Notes under the pieces: model-generated
Databases searched by the model: none
The model's input: only the letters and a program-made list of their open reading frames with translations
Told to the model about the DNA's origin: nothing
In this document: positions 27,251-36,763 of the stretch, in pieces
Layout: every line of letters starts with the position of its first letter
Numbering within the stretch: the first letter of the stretch is position 1
Assembly (NCBI GenBank): GCA_021775425.1
Contig: JAJFHX010000010.1
Location: 1 to 39,903 of the forward strand
DNA length: 39,903 nt
Reading direction: 5' to 3'
Source of the DNA: Hyphomicrobiales bacterium
Lineage (GTDB): Bacteria > Pseudomonadota > Alphaproteobacteria > Rhizobiales > HXMU1428-3
Made by a program: the position numbers and the translations under genes

Positions 27251-28258
27251 ATGGAACTTGATCTCGCCTTTGTCTGGACAATTCTAATAGCAACCTCAGT
27301 CCTGCTTTATGTTCTGCTTGATGGCTTCGACCTTGGCATCGGCATTCTGTTTCCCTTCTTTCCAGCAAAAGAAGACAGGGAAGTCATGATGAACACCATC
27401 GCCCCGGTCTGGGATGGAAATGAGACCTGGCTGATACTCGGTGGCGGCGGCCTCTTTGCCGCTTTCCCTCTGGCCTATGCAACACTGCTCCCCGCCTTTT
27501 ATGCCCCGATCATAGCCATGCTTCTGGGGCTGATTTTCAGAGGTGTCGCCTTTGAATATTGCGTCCGCTCCAAAGAAAAAGACCGCCCGAAATGGGAACT
27601 CTCATTCTTTATGGGCTCCACGGTCGCCGCATTTTGCCAGGGCCTGATGCTGGGTGCTTTTATTCAGGGCATCGAAGTCACCGGGCGTAATTATTCCGGC
27701 GGCTGGTTTGATTGGCTGACACCTTTTTCAGTCACTGTCGGCTTCGCTGTCGTTGCTGCTTATGCCCTGCTCGGCACCTGCTGGCTCATCATGAAAACTC
27801 ATCAGGAACTCCAACACGACTTATTCAGAACTGCCATGCCAATTGCCGCAATCGTTTTTGCATTTGTTGGCATTGTCAGCCTCTGGACCCCGTTTCTCGA
27901 TACTGACATCGCAGACAGATGGTTCTCCTGGCCAAACATTCTCTTTGTTGCCCCCGTTCCCTTGCTGGTACTGGGGTGCTGGGTGTTGCTGTTTAACTCA
28001 ATCCGCAAACGCCACGAATATTACCCCTTCATTGCCACAATATGTTTATTCATTCTCTCATATGTCGGCTTCGCCATCAGCATGTTCCCCTATCTGGTGC
28101 CACGCCATTTCACAATTTGGCAAGCAGCCAACCCACCGGAAAGTCTTTCATTCCTGCTCTATGGCACCCTCGCCCTGCTGCCCGTCATCCTCGGATACAC
28201 CGCCTATGTTTATTGGGTTTTCCGCGGTAAGGTAAAAGCAGGAGATGGCTACCACTAA
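27251..28258 (+). CDS. cydB: Cytochrome bd-type quinol oxidase subunit II
   Basis: The structural partner of CydA in the bd oxidase. The 335-residue product has eight to nine membrane segments. It opens with the family hallmark VLLDGFDLGIGIL and continues with the conserved APVWDGNETWLILGGGGLFAAFP segment and the RGVAFEY motif. The GPYxxPR-like part near the C-terminus reads FPYLVPRHFTIW. It starts 12 bp after cydA, with GTGAGGAATTTAGATT as ribosome binding site. Its TAA overlaps the next start codon by one base. Confidence 0.96.
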   Translation: MELDLAFVWTILIATSVLLYVLLDGFDLGIGILFPFFPAKEDREVMMNTIAPVWDGNETWLILGGGGLFAAFPLAYATLLPAFYAPIIAMLLGLIFRGVAFEYCVRSKEKDRPKWELSFFMGSTVAAFCQGLMLGAFIQGIEVTGRNYSGGWFDWLTPFSVTVGFAVVAAYALLGTCWLIMKTHQELQHDLFRTAMPIAAIVFAFVGIVSLWTPFLDTDIADRWFSWPNILFVAPVPLLVLGCWVLLFNSIRKRHEYYPFIATICLFILSYVGFAISMFPYLVPRHFTIWQAANPPESLSFLLYGTLALLPVILGYTAYVYWVFRGKVKAGDGYH

Positions 28259-28440
28259 TGAATATGAGCAAAACTAATGAGCATAAGTCTGATCATAATG
28301 AGATCGAAAAAAAGCCCGCACCACTGCCAACACCACTGAAAGGCCGCCTGTTGTGGTTTGTCACCATCTGGGCCTTAAGTGTCGCCGCACTCGGCGTAAT
28401 CAGCTATCTTTTGAGAATGATTTTATCGGTGCCATTTTAA
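28258..28440 (+). CDS. DUF2474 small membrane protein, bd oxidase accessory
   Basis: A 60-residue protein with a hydrophilic N-terminus and one membrane segment: RLLWFVTIWALSVAALG, continuing to about residue 52. This matches the DUF2474 family, whose members sit next to CIO-type cydAB genes and are thought to act like CydX/CbdX small subunits. Its ATG overlaps the cydB stop (TAATG), which indicates translational coupling. An in-frame ATG at 28264 is an alternative start. The functional role is inferred from context and size. Confidence 0.85.
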   Translation: MNMSKTNEHKSDHNEIEKKPAPLPTPLKGRLLWFVTIWALSVAALGVISYLLRMILSVPF

Positions 28441-28470
28441 ATGTTGCGTCGTTTGATAACAGCATCCGGC

Positions 28471-31104
28471 TTATTGCTCAGCTTTTAACCTACGGTACTG
28501 ATCAACAGAAATTAACTTTGGTTTTGGTCGGCCGTCAGAGCCGATGACCTTGTCAATCTTGTCATTCCACCATACGGCAAATTTATTCCGCATTGTCGCC
28601 GGATAAACATTGCGCAATTTTTTCTTTTCAGCTTTGCGTTTGCCAGGCTGGATCTCACGAACAGGTGCACGCCGCACTCTTCTGGTAGATCCGGTCACAT
28701 CAGTTCTCTTCACCCCTGAAGCGACAGATCCCGTTACCAGTTCCGCACCCGTATCAAGCGGTTTCTTGGTCGGCAATGGAATCATATGAACTGAAAAAGC
28801 TTTGACCTGAGGCACCAGCGCGAGCTGCTTTGGCGGCTCTGTCCGTTTAAGTAACTGCTTTTGAGATTGTGCAACCTTAACGTCTTTCCTGCCGATATCG
28901 CTCGTAGTTCTGTCTTTCTCAACCACAACTTTCGAAGATTGAACTGGTGCCTTATCAACGACCTGTTGTTTCAATAGCAATTCACCAACAGGGTCTTCAA
29001 TAATAAAACCATTGGCTAGCTGCTCTTTAGTAATAGAGCCAGTTACAAGTTCCTCATTCTTTTCACTCTTGATTTCACTTTTGGGCAAAACTTTACTGTA
29101 AACACTGTTTCTGTTTTCCAGCTTTTTCAACGGCAGGGCATCATCCTTGCGCATCTCATTTAAATCAGTCTTCTTTAAATCCGGCTGATGATCAGCAGTC
29201 TCACTGCGCTCTGGTTTAATCCCGTGACTGGTCACAGTTTTAACAGCTGCATCAGATTTCAGGTCAGCTTTTATCTCAACCTTTTTATTCTGTGAGGATT
29301 TTTCTTTCCCCGTCTCAGTTTCAGTTCCGGATCTAGTTTGATTTTTGGACTTAATCTCAGCAGAACTTTCATTCCTGTCCTTAATCACTTTCAGTCCGCC
29401 TTCAACAACAGCCGGTTTCACAATTACTGTTTTTTCTATAACTGATTTTTTAACCGTCTCAGTAACAGGATCACCCTCATCGATAATAACAGCCGGCCGT
29501 TCTTTTAATTTCGGCAATGCCGTCAGCTTCATCTCTTCTGGCTCAGAAAAAGATTTCTCAGTCGCAACGGCATTCGTCGTCCATGGCTCTGAAATCAGTT
29601 TTTCCGGCAACTCAATTTTATGCCCCCCCAAAGCGGCCAGTTGAGTTTTCTTATCAGTTTTTGGCGTTATATTTTTTTCAGCTTTCGCCTGTTTAATAAC
29701 TGTTTTATGCAAACTGCTCTGGCGCCATTGCCCGTCAGACTTTTGCTTCTTTTCAGCCAGCCGTACATAGTCGCCATAACCATCTACAGCCTCAGTCCCC
29801 ACATCAAGTTCTCCAATTGACGAAAGCAAAAGATGAGCTGACATGTACTTTTCATATTTAGCTTCAGCCGCACCAACTCGCGCCTGCACTAACCGCTCTT
29901 GTGTGTCCAACACATCAAGCACAGTTCTCTGTCCGGCTTCTAGCTCACGCCGCATTCCTCGCGCCGCTGCCCGCGCCGCCTTAATCCGCACCAGCCCAAG
30001 CCGATGACGTTTTTTAGCGGTATGAAAACTGCGCCATGCAATGGTTGCCATTGCTTTCGCTGAAAGCCGTGCATCACGGGCTTCATGTTTACGCTGCTCA
30101 GACACATGCTTGCTGACCTGCGTCGTCGCCAGAGCTTCTGGTTGAAATAAAGGAACTGTAAAATTAAGTTTTACCGTCAGGTCACTTTCATCACCAAGAT
30201 TCTCACCATGATAGCGCTCCTCGGTATAATCCATATTCAGATCAACTTTCGGCAATATACCGCTATAAGAAGCCTTCACTGAATGCTGTGCTGCTTTACT
30301 TCGAAACAATGCCGCTAACAATTGTGGGTTTTGCTCCTGTGCCAGAGCAATCGCCTGGTTAAGACTGCGCGGCAATTTCCGCTCCAGCCCTTTCGGTAAA
30401 GACAATCGACCAGGCTTGCGGCCAATTATCCGCAAAAATTCCGTTTCATTAGACCTTAAATTATCAACCGCCTGTGTATATACCGATTGCGCGGCTGTGT
30501 ATTGATCTTCAGCAATAGCAATATCAGTGCGCGTAGCCTCACCGCCTCGGTAGCGGGACTGAGTGATCTCTAAAATCGAAGCGACATTGCGCTGGTTCTG
30601 GCGTTGCAAACTCACAATTTCACGGTCACGAATGATCCCAAGAATAGCCCGCGCGGTTTCAAGTAATAAGAGCTGTTTTGTTTCCTTATAGCTGTGCCCT
30701 TCAGCCTTGGCATTCGCTCTGGCTTCTTTCAGCCCGTAATAATTTTCACCGCCCCGGTAGATCGGTAAAGTTGCCGAAACCCCATATTCACTCGAATCAT
30801 AATTGCTCCGGCCACCCCTCATCCGGCCAAGCGCATTGTCCCGGCTGTGACCAAATTCACCGCGCGCATTGATAGAAGGTAAGAATTTAGACCAGGCTTT
30901 GCGAATAGAACTTTCAGCCGCATCCTTGCGTGAGCGGGCCGCATCCACTTGTGTTCCCTGCGTAACGGCTTCACCAAGCAAATCATCAAACTCGTCAGCC
31001 AGACTAAGCCGCGGCTGGCCAAACAACAGTACCCCACTCGCAAAAATGAGGACCATAACCAAACTGGTGATCAGAATGTAAAACCGCCGCAGAACAACCA
31101 ACAT
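28471..31104 (-). CDS. TolC-family outer-membrane secretion protein with long C-terminal extension
   Basis: The outer-membrane channel of the type I secretion locus. A signal peptide (about 1-37) is followed by a standard TolC/OEP domain in two repeats (about 38-450), with the typical YRGGEATRTDIAIAEDQY and GQRTVLDVLDTQERLVQA helices. About 420 further residues follow, rich in Lys, Glu, Thr and Ser, and apparently disordered until a basic, more ordered end (about 810-877) with Trp-Trp and Tyr residues. Normal TolC proteins stop near 450-490. ATG 31104 is preferred over TTG 31110, with GGAG six bases upstream. The 167 bp before it contains a small palindrome (CCTAG-N7-CTAGG at 31153-31169) and may hold its own promoter. 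It follows the hlyD-type gene on the same strand. Confidence 0.9.
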   Translation of the reverse strand: MLVVLRRFYILITSLVMVLIFASGVLLFGQPRLSLADEFDDLLGEAVTQGTQVDAARSRKDAAESSIRKAWSKFLPSINARGEFGHSRDNALGRMRGGRSNYDSSEYGVSATLPIYRGGENYYGLKEARANAKAEGHSYKETKQLLLLETARAILGIIRDREIVSLQRQNQRNVASILEITQSRYRGGEATRTDIAIAEDQYTAAQSVYTQAVDNLRSNETEFLRIIGRKPGRLSLPKGLERKLPRSLNQAIALAQEQNPQLLAALFRSKAAQHSVKASYSGILPKVDLNMDYTEERYHGENLGDESDLTVKLNFTVPLFQPEALATTQVSKHVSEQRKHEARDARLSAKAMATIAWRSFHTAKKRHRLGLVRIKAARAAARGMRRELEAGQRTVLDVLDTQERLVQARVGAAEAKYEKYMSAHLLLSSIGELDVGTEAVDGYGDYVRLAEKKQKSDGQWRQSSLHKTVIKQAKAEKNITPKTDKKTQLAALGGHKIELPEKLISEPWTTNAVATEKSFSEPEEMKLTALPKLKERPAVIIDEGDPVTETVKKSVIEKTVIVKPAVVEGGLKVIKDRNESSAEIKSKNQTRSGTETETGKEKSSQNKKVEIKADLKSDAAVKTVTSHGIKPERSETADHQPDLKKTDLNEMRKDDALPLKKLENRNSVYSKVLPKSEIKSEKNEELVTGSITKEQLANGFIIEDPVGELLLKQQVVDKAPVQSSKVVVEKDRTTSDIGRKDVKVAQSQKQLLKRTEPPKQLALVPQVKAFSVHMIPLPTKKPLDTGAELVTGSVASGVKRTDVTGSTRRVRRAPVREIQPGKRKAEKKKLRNVYPATMRNKFAVWWNDKIDKVIGSDGRPKPKLISVDQYRRLKAEQ

Positions 31105-31271
31105 TGACAACTCCAGGAATCCAAAAAGTCCACATCATTTTCAATGTGAACCCCTAGTCTGATCCTAGGTCAGTCAGTGTTAAATTAGCATTAAGTCTTG
31201 TTTTATTTTATGACAATCCTGCTGCCCAATCAGCAGTTCTGAACTTTGTAGTGAAGCCAATTTATTCATGG

Positions 31272-32582
31272 CTAATGCTCACCAAAACTATTATCAAGTG
31301 CTGTGTAAATCGGTTTTAACAAAAACCTTAATACAGAACGCTCACCCTTAATGAGTTCAGCCCGGACAATCATACCCGGCAAAATCGGATAAACAACGCC
31401 TTTGCGCTCCAGCTTCAATTTTTCCAGCTGAACCCGCACTTCGTAATATTCTTCATCTTTGTCGTTTTTGAATGTCGAAGGAGAAACACTGATCACTTCA
31501 CCATCAATCGTACCAAATTCTTTGGAATCAAACGCAGTGATCGTCACTCTGGCCATTTGACCACGGCTGATATTAGTGCTGTCTTCAGGTTTTAATTTAA
31601 CCTCGGCAATCAGGTTATTCCCCTCGGGCACCATCTCCGCAACCAGATCACCCGGGTTAATCACCTCACCAACAGAGCGTGGCACAACATTTTGAATCAC
31701 ACCTGAAATCGGCGCCCGCACATCAAGCCGGTCAACCCGGTCTTCAATTTTCCCGACCGCTGCCTCTATTTCCGCAAGGCTGGCCGAAGTTTGCGCAAGT
31801 TCATTAGCCCATTTTTGTCTTTGTTTAGAAATCGCTTCAGAAAGCAAAAGTTCAGCCTCAGATAATCCATTTACATTTGAAATTAATTGCCCCTCAAGCT
31901 GAGCCAGTCTGGCCTCTGTCTGGGCAACTTTCACTTTCGCTTCAAGAAAAGAATTTCGCGTCGTGTATCCATCCTTCACAAGCGATTGTCTCATTTGAAA
32001 CAGCTCTTTATGAATGGCCAGCTGGCTTTTCTGGCTTTTAACTTCAAGCTCTGTCGCCTTAACTTCAGCAACTCTCTGCTTTACCCGCGCAGTCAGGCTG
32101 CCAATGCTGTGTTTCAGAGAATTTTTTTCTTCCTCAAATTGCGACATATGATTGGCTACAAGCCTTGGGTGACTGTTTTTAAATGTGCCAAAATCAGGCT
32201 CGGTATCATTTAACAGCGCAGTCAACCTCTGTTTGATGATATTCAGATTGATATTGCGGGCCAGCATCTGATCCTGATCACTTTGCGCCGCCGCCGGTGT
32301 CAGAGATAAAATGATATTACCCTTCTCTACCTTCTCACCCGGTTTAAAATTGATTTTTTTAACAATCCCGCCTTCATAATGCTCCACCCTGACAACAGAA
32401 CCTTCCGGCACAATTTTCCCCTCTGTTAAGGCGACTTCATAAACCGGTGCAACAGAGGCAAGTCCAACAACAACAATAAAAAAAACGCAGACAAGACCGC
32501 TCATCCGCAGGAAAAAGCTATCCCATTCTCCGCCTTGAATATCAATCGGCAAAGCCAGATTTTCTTGTTGAATATGCACCAT
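31272..32582 (-). CDS. HlyD-family periplasmic adaptor of a type I secretion system
   Basis: The membrane fusion protein that connects the inner-membrane ABC exporter with TolC. From ATG 32582 the product has 436 residues. It has a short cytoplasmic N-terminus, one membrane segment (about 18-38), and the lipoyl-like half motif EGGIVKKINFKPGEKVEKG. A long coiled-coil hairpin covers about 110-285. The second half motif, VRAPISGVIQNV with SVGEVINPGDLVAEMVP, comes next, and the beta-barrel ends in the HlyD-type LPGMIVRAELIKGERSVLRFLLKPI. TTG 32594 is an upstream alternative. The ABC genes end about 130 bp upstream (with respect to transcription). Confidence 0.94.
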   Translation of the reverse strand: MVHIQQENLALPIDIQGGEWDSFFLRMSGLVCVFFIVVVGLASVAPVYEVALTEGKIVPEGSVVRVEHYEGGIVKKINFKPGEKVEKGNIILSLTPAAAQSDQDQMLARNINLNIIKQRLTALLNDTEPDFGTFKNSHPRLVANHMSQFEEEKNSLKHSIGSLTARVKQRVAEVKATELEVKSQKSQLAIHKELFQMRQSLVKDGYTTRNSFLEAKVKVAQTEARLAQLEGQLISNVNGLSEAELLLSEAISKQRQKWANELAQTSASLAEIEAAVGKIEDRVDRLDVRAPISGVIQNVVPRSVGEVINPGDLVAEMVPEGNNLIAEVKLKPEDSTNISRGQMARVTITAFDSKEFGTIDGEVISVSPSTFKNDKDEEYYEVRVQLEKLKLERKGVVYPILPGMIVRAELIKGERSVLRFLLKPIYTALDNSFGEH

Positions 32583-32711
32583 AAAAAAAGTCAAACCCTA
32601 ACTTCAAGAGCGGCCAGTCATTAACCGCACCCGCTTAACCATATAGAAAGAGTTTTAATATCCCATTACGTTTAAGAAGAATTTGAAAGGAAAATAGTCA
32701 GTTCACAGATT

Positions 32712-34934
32712 TCACGAACCGGTTTGTGCCTGCTGCTCCATAGCCTTGAGATAAGCCTCAACCGAAACATCATTCACCAAAGCCCCCCCGTGAAATTGCA
32801 ATAACCTGTCACATGCCTTGATGTGACTGGGGCGGCTTGTCACCAGAATGACAGTTCTCTTACTTCTGAAACGCTCCAGTTGCTGAATGAAAAATTTATC
32901 CGCCTCGTTATCAAGATACCCACCCGGATTATCAAGCAGCAAAAACGGTCCATCAACTGAATAAGCCCGTGCCAGCGTGATCTGAGCAATAGAGCTGTCA
33001 CTTAACTCCATCGATTCCTGCCGCAATGGCTGATCAAGACCTGCCTTAAATAAAGGATCATCAGCATTGATACCCGCATCCATCAAAGCCTTCGTGATTT
33101 CATCACGGCTCATGACAGGGTTACCCAACAGCATGTTCTGCGCCAGTGAGCCATAAAACATCGACATTTCCTGCGGCATATAACCAATAGATGATCGAAC
33201 CTCACCAACATCCAGCTGCTGCACATTAATTCCATCAAGAAAAATGCGTCCGGCTTGTGGCTGATATAACCCAAGCATCAGTTTTAAAATGGTCGATTTA
33301 CCCGAACCGGTTGCACCGGATATCGCAACAATCTCACCATGGTTGATTTCAAAATTAACCCCCTTCAGCGCCGGTTCAGAACGAGGGCCATATCGAAAGC
33401 TGACATTCTCAAACTTAACACTGCCTTCAAATTTACGCAGCGAATTCGGTCGTCCCTTAAAGCGTCGCTCACTCTTAATCTTCATCAGCCGGTCAAGCTG
33501 TAAAACAGTCTGTTTTAACTGACCAATCCGGTTAAGGGAAAGAAACGCAATCTGAATAGGAGTTAAGATCCGCCAGACAATCATCATAATCGCAATAAGA
33601 GCCCCGGTATCCATCGTCCCTTCGATCACTTCATAAGCACCAATAGAAATCGTCGCCAAACCAGCAAGCATCACCAGAATTTGCCCTGCCACCTGCAAAG
33701 ACGTTTCCATAAACCTGGCCGAAAACATGCTGTGCGCAGAAATCGTCGCAACTCTTGAGTGACGGGCAAACCAAAGCTCTTCGGCACCAAGCTCCCTGAT
33801 CGCCTGCATCTTATTGGCAAGCTCCATCGACATCCGGTTGTACTGCGCCCGATTATGACCGGATTTGCGCCCTCGCCGCCGCACCACAGGCAAAGTCATC
33901 ATCGCTAACACACCAAATACCAACACGAGAGCAAAAGGTATCAGCACCAGCAGTCCCGACAGGTAAGCAATCACACCAAAAAAGATAAACAAAAACGGCA
34001 GGTCCAGCAGCGTACTCGCAAGGTTGCCTGTTAAAAGATCCCTGATCGATTCAAATTGCCTGAACTGAACAATCTGCTTGTTGACCGAAGCCGATTCCGT
34101 CATCAGCAATGGCAGAGTGATCACCTGCCTGAACACCCGGTTGGTAATCTCAGCGTCTACCCGCGCACCAATAAAGCCGATGATCCTCCCACGCTCACGC
34201 CTGATAAGCACTTCAGCAGCAATCGCAACCAGAATGCCGGCAAAGAAATAGCCAAGTGTGTCAAGCGCTTCACTATTGATCACCCGGTTATAAACATTCA
34301 TCGTGTAAATCGGTGTCGCAATAGTCAGAATATTGGCGATAAAAGTCAGCAACATCGTGCCCCAGATAGGCCGTCTTAATTTATGCAGCACACCCATAAA
34401 CCAGGAGCCGGTAGCCTCTTCTTTCAAGCCATTAAACGTTTCTTCCGCTTCAATCAGATAGAGCTCTTTAGCCCGGCGCACCCTGCCCCATTTAAATGTG
34501 CAGGCTCCGTCCTTATCAAACCCGCTATAAACGCCCTTCCGGCTTCGTTCAGTAACAATCACCGGCCCATCTTTAAAATCGAGCAGACAAGGGAATATAT
34601 TTGTCTTCCTGCGTAAATGCCTCGTATTATTTCGGCTGGTTTTAAAACCAATTCTGAGCAGAACCGCACGTAAAACATGGATATCATTGATCTTTTCAAG
34701 ATGCGGCAATGCTTCCATCAGATACCGGCGGTTACCATCCCACTTTAAAACTTCAACCAGCTTATGCAGACATTTTTCATAAACCGAAAATGTCTCTTCC
34801 TGAGCCGAACTATCTTTTGTGAACTGTTTCTGAAGCAATAAATATTGTTCATGCACCTTATTCACTGAAGCACCTTCAGCTTCAGGCATCATATGATGCA
34901 GGTGTCCGGGAATTTTATCGCGTATATCACTCAT
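32712..34934 (-). CDS. Type I secretion ABC transporter subunit A, peptidase-like N-domain, degenerate ATPase motifs
   Basis: An inner-membrane exporter subunit of the LapB/HlyB type. The N-terminal C39-like domain (about 1-175) has no catalytic Cys/His motif. Six membrane segments follow (about 190-465), then the nucleotide-binding domain (about 500-735). Walker A is intact (GATGSGKST, 540-548) and the Q-loop has Q588. The signature reads LSDSS (644-648) instead of LSGGQ, the Walker B glutamate is Asn (FLLLDN, N669), and the switch histidine is Ser (VTSRP, S700). These substitutions were read directly from the bases. Its ATG overlaps the stop of the upstream exporter gene (TAATG), so the two are translationally coupled and probably form a heterodimer that exports the adjacent RTX/cadherin protein. 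Confidence 0.92.
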   Translation of the reverse strand: MSDIRDKIPGHLHHMMPEAEGASVNKVHEQYLLLQKQFTKDSSAQEETFSVYEKCLHKLVEVLKWDGNRRYLMEALPHLEKINDIHVLRAVLLRIGFKTSRNNTRHLRRKTNIFPCLLDFKDGPVIVTERSRKGVYSGFDKDGACTFKWGRVRRAKELYLIEAEETFNGLKEEATGSWFMGVLHKLRRPIWGTMLLTFIANILTIATPIYTMNVYNRVINSEALDTLGYFFAGILVAIAAEVLIRRERGRIIGFIGARVDAEITNRVFRQVITLPLLMTESASVNKQIVQFRQFESIRDLLTGNLASTLLDLPFLFIFFGVIAYLSGLLVLIPFALVLVFGVLAMMTLPVVRRRGRKSGHNRAQYNRMSMELANKMQAIRELGAEELWFARHSRVATISAHSMFSARFMETSLQVAGQILVMLAGLATISIGAYEVIEGTMDTGALIAIMMIVWRILTPIQIAFLSLNRIGQLKQTVLQLDRLMKIKSERRFKGRPNSLRKFEGSVKFENVSFRYGPRSEPALKGVNFEINHGEIVAISGATGSGKSTILKLMLGLYQPQAGRIFLDGINVQQLDVGEVRSSIGYMPQEMSMFYGSLAQNMLLGNPVMSRDEITKALMDAGINADDPLFKAGLDQPLRQESMELSDSSIAQITLARAYSVDGPFLLLDNPGGYLDNEADKFFIQQLERFRSKRTVILVTSRPSHIKACDRLLQFHGGALVNDVSVEAYLKAMEQQAQTGS

Positions 34935-36763
34935 TACCCGGCCTCCCTAACAAAGGGCTGGGTGTCTTCATGCCCATTATTCCGGTAATCAGCCGTCACA
35001 AGAATGCCACCATGATCAAATGTCAGCATGCGGTCAGCCAGCTGAAAATAAGAAGGCCTCATCGTCGATAGTATAATTGTCATATGATGGCGCAGAGCGG
35101 AAAGGCATTTCACAAGCTGCTTATCCGAGGCATTGTCGAGAAACATCTGCGGTTCTTCAAGCACAAGAACCCTCGGCAACATAGCAATCGCTCTCGTTAG
35201 CAGAATACGGCGAATAAGCCCTTGTGACAGTTTTTCAATCGACCCATCACCAATCGGTGTATCATAACCATTGGGCAGGCAGTTGATTTCATAATCAACA
35301 CCGCTCATTTGCGCAGCCCATCTCACTTCATCAACATTTGGCCCCGTCCCAAACAATGTGAAATTCTCAAGAATGGTACCGTCAAACACACTGGATTTCG
35401 GGCCAACAAAAACAATACTGCCCGGGTTACCGTTTCGATAAAGCTCAACATCAATATTGTTAAAACTAACCTGCCCCCGCTCAGGGACAAGCAATCCGGA
35501 AACGGTTTTTAAAAATTTTGACTTATTCGCCAGATCCGGCCCGGTAATGCCAAGACACTCCCCGCCTGCGATGGTCATATTAAGCGGGCTTAACTCAGTA
35601 CCGTCATCATCCTGAAAGCGCACATTAACAAGGCTGATATTGGGTGGCCCTTCCCGCCCGTCAGCAACCATTTCAGTTGTTTTCTGTGGTATTTTAAACA
35701 GCTCAGAAGCTTCCATCAAAGCCAGCTCAAGCTTTTGAAATTCTGACCAAAGCCCGGCAAACCGAACAACCGGCTGAATAATCCGCCCGGCCAATAAAGT
35801 ACAGGCCGCAAGCGTACCGATCGACAAATCACCAATCACTGAAAAGACAGCACCCGTTGTAACAGTCGCGATAATGGTTACATTCCCAAGAATTGCACTG
35901 GCTGATTGCGCACTTGAAGAAGCTTCAATGGTTCGATAATTTGTAATCGCCCTTGATTTCTGCAAACGTTCAAATCGGCGCAGCATAAAAGGTTCCATAG
36001 AAAACCCCTTAAGGGTAATCACACCCTTCAGACATTCAGCAACAAAATCATAAGTCCTGTTGTCCTGCACTTCCCTTGCTTCAAAATGGCTTCCAAGGTT
36101 GCTGCTATATTTCAGCGTTAAAACACCAAAAACCATCAACACACCAAGTGGCACCAGAACGAGGCTCCCGGCAATTAAAGCCATTGTTGCAATCAGTATG
36201 ATAACAAACGGCAAATCAATCACAAGCAGACTGTTCGGGCCGCCAAAAAAATCAGCCAGTTTCGAAATCGAAGTCATCCGCTCAAGTTGGGTCTGAGTTT
36301 TATCACCCGAAATCTTTTCAAGTGGAGCATTCAGCAAACGGCGAATGGCCATCTGGCTCACCGTCATTTCGAAGCGGGCCGCCGCCCAACCAAGAATATA
36401 AGCCCGGCCAATCCTTAAAAGAAATTCCAGCCCAAGCACACAAACAAAACCAAATGAAAGCATAACAAGCAGGTTTAATGATTCATTCGGGATAACACGG
36501 TCATAAACCTGAAGAATGAGAATAGGTAACCCAACACCAAGCACATTGATGATGATCGAAGATACCCAAATCGTAAACGGCATGTGCAACATCTCTGTCG
36601 CCGGGATATTATTTCGTTTTAAGCGTTTCAGGTTAAGAGGCCACAACTTATCCATCAGCCCGGAGTTCTTCTCCAGTCTCGCTGCAGTCTTTGTTGATTT
36701 TCTATCACCCGCATTAAAAGAATTAGTTTTGGCAGGCGTGGTGACCTCTGTGCTTTTAGGCAT
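34934..36763 (-). CDS. Type I secretion ABC transporter subunit B, degenerate ATPase motifs
   Basis: A second exporter subunit of 609 residues. It has a basic, probably disordered N-terminus (1-50), six membrane segments (about 62-345) and a nucleotide-binding domain (about 375-590); there is no peptidase-like domain. Walker A is damaged: GPDLANKS (408-415), with Asn where the last glycine belongs. The Q-loop glutamine position is Pro (FVGPKSS, about P455). The signature is LSQGL (512-516). Walker B reads VLVLEEP with the catalytic glutamate E537 kept, and the switch histidine position is Met (STMRP, M568). GAAAGGCTAG before ATG 36763 supports the start. It is the first gene of the minus-strand secretion cluster and is coupled to subunit A by a one-base overlap. 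Confidence 0.92.
   Translation of the reverse strand: MPKSTEVTTPAKTNSFNAGDRKSTKTAARLEKNSGLMDKLWPLNLKRLKRNNIPATEMLHMPFTIWVSSIIINVLGVGLPILILQVYDRVIPNESLNLLVMLSFGFVCVLGLEFLLRIGRAYILGWAAARFEMTVSQMAIRRLLNAPLEKISGDKTQTQLERMTSISKLADFFGGPNSLLVIDLPFVIILIATMALIAGSLVLVPLGVLMVFGVLTLKYSSNLGSHFEAREVQDNRTYDFVAECLKGVITLKGFSMEPFMLRRFERLQKSRAITNYRTIEASSSAQSASAILGNVTIIATVTTGAVFSVIGDLSIGTLAACTLLAGRIIQPVVRFAGLWSEFQKLELALMEASELFKIPQKTTEMVADGREGPPNISLVNVRFQDDDGTELSPLNMTIAGGECLGITGPDLANKSKFLKTVSGLLVPERGQVSFNNIDVELYRNGNPGSIVFVGPKSSVFDGTILENFTLFGTGPNVDEVRWAAQMSGVDYEINCLPNGYDTPIGDGSIEKLSQGLIRRILLTRAIAMLPRVLVLEEPQMFLDNASDKQLVKCLSALRHHMTIILSTMRPSYFQLADRMLTFDHGGILVTADYRNNGHEDTQPFVREAG

Noticed and set aside
32712..34934. 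Active C39 bacteriocin-processing peptidase in the exporter N-domain
   Set aside because: The N-terminal domain lacks the catalytic Cys and His motifs, so it is a C39-like substrate-docking domain, as in HlyB/LapB.
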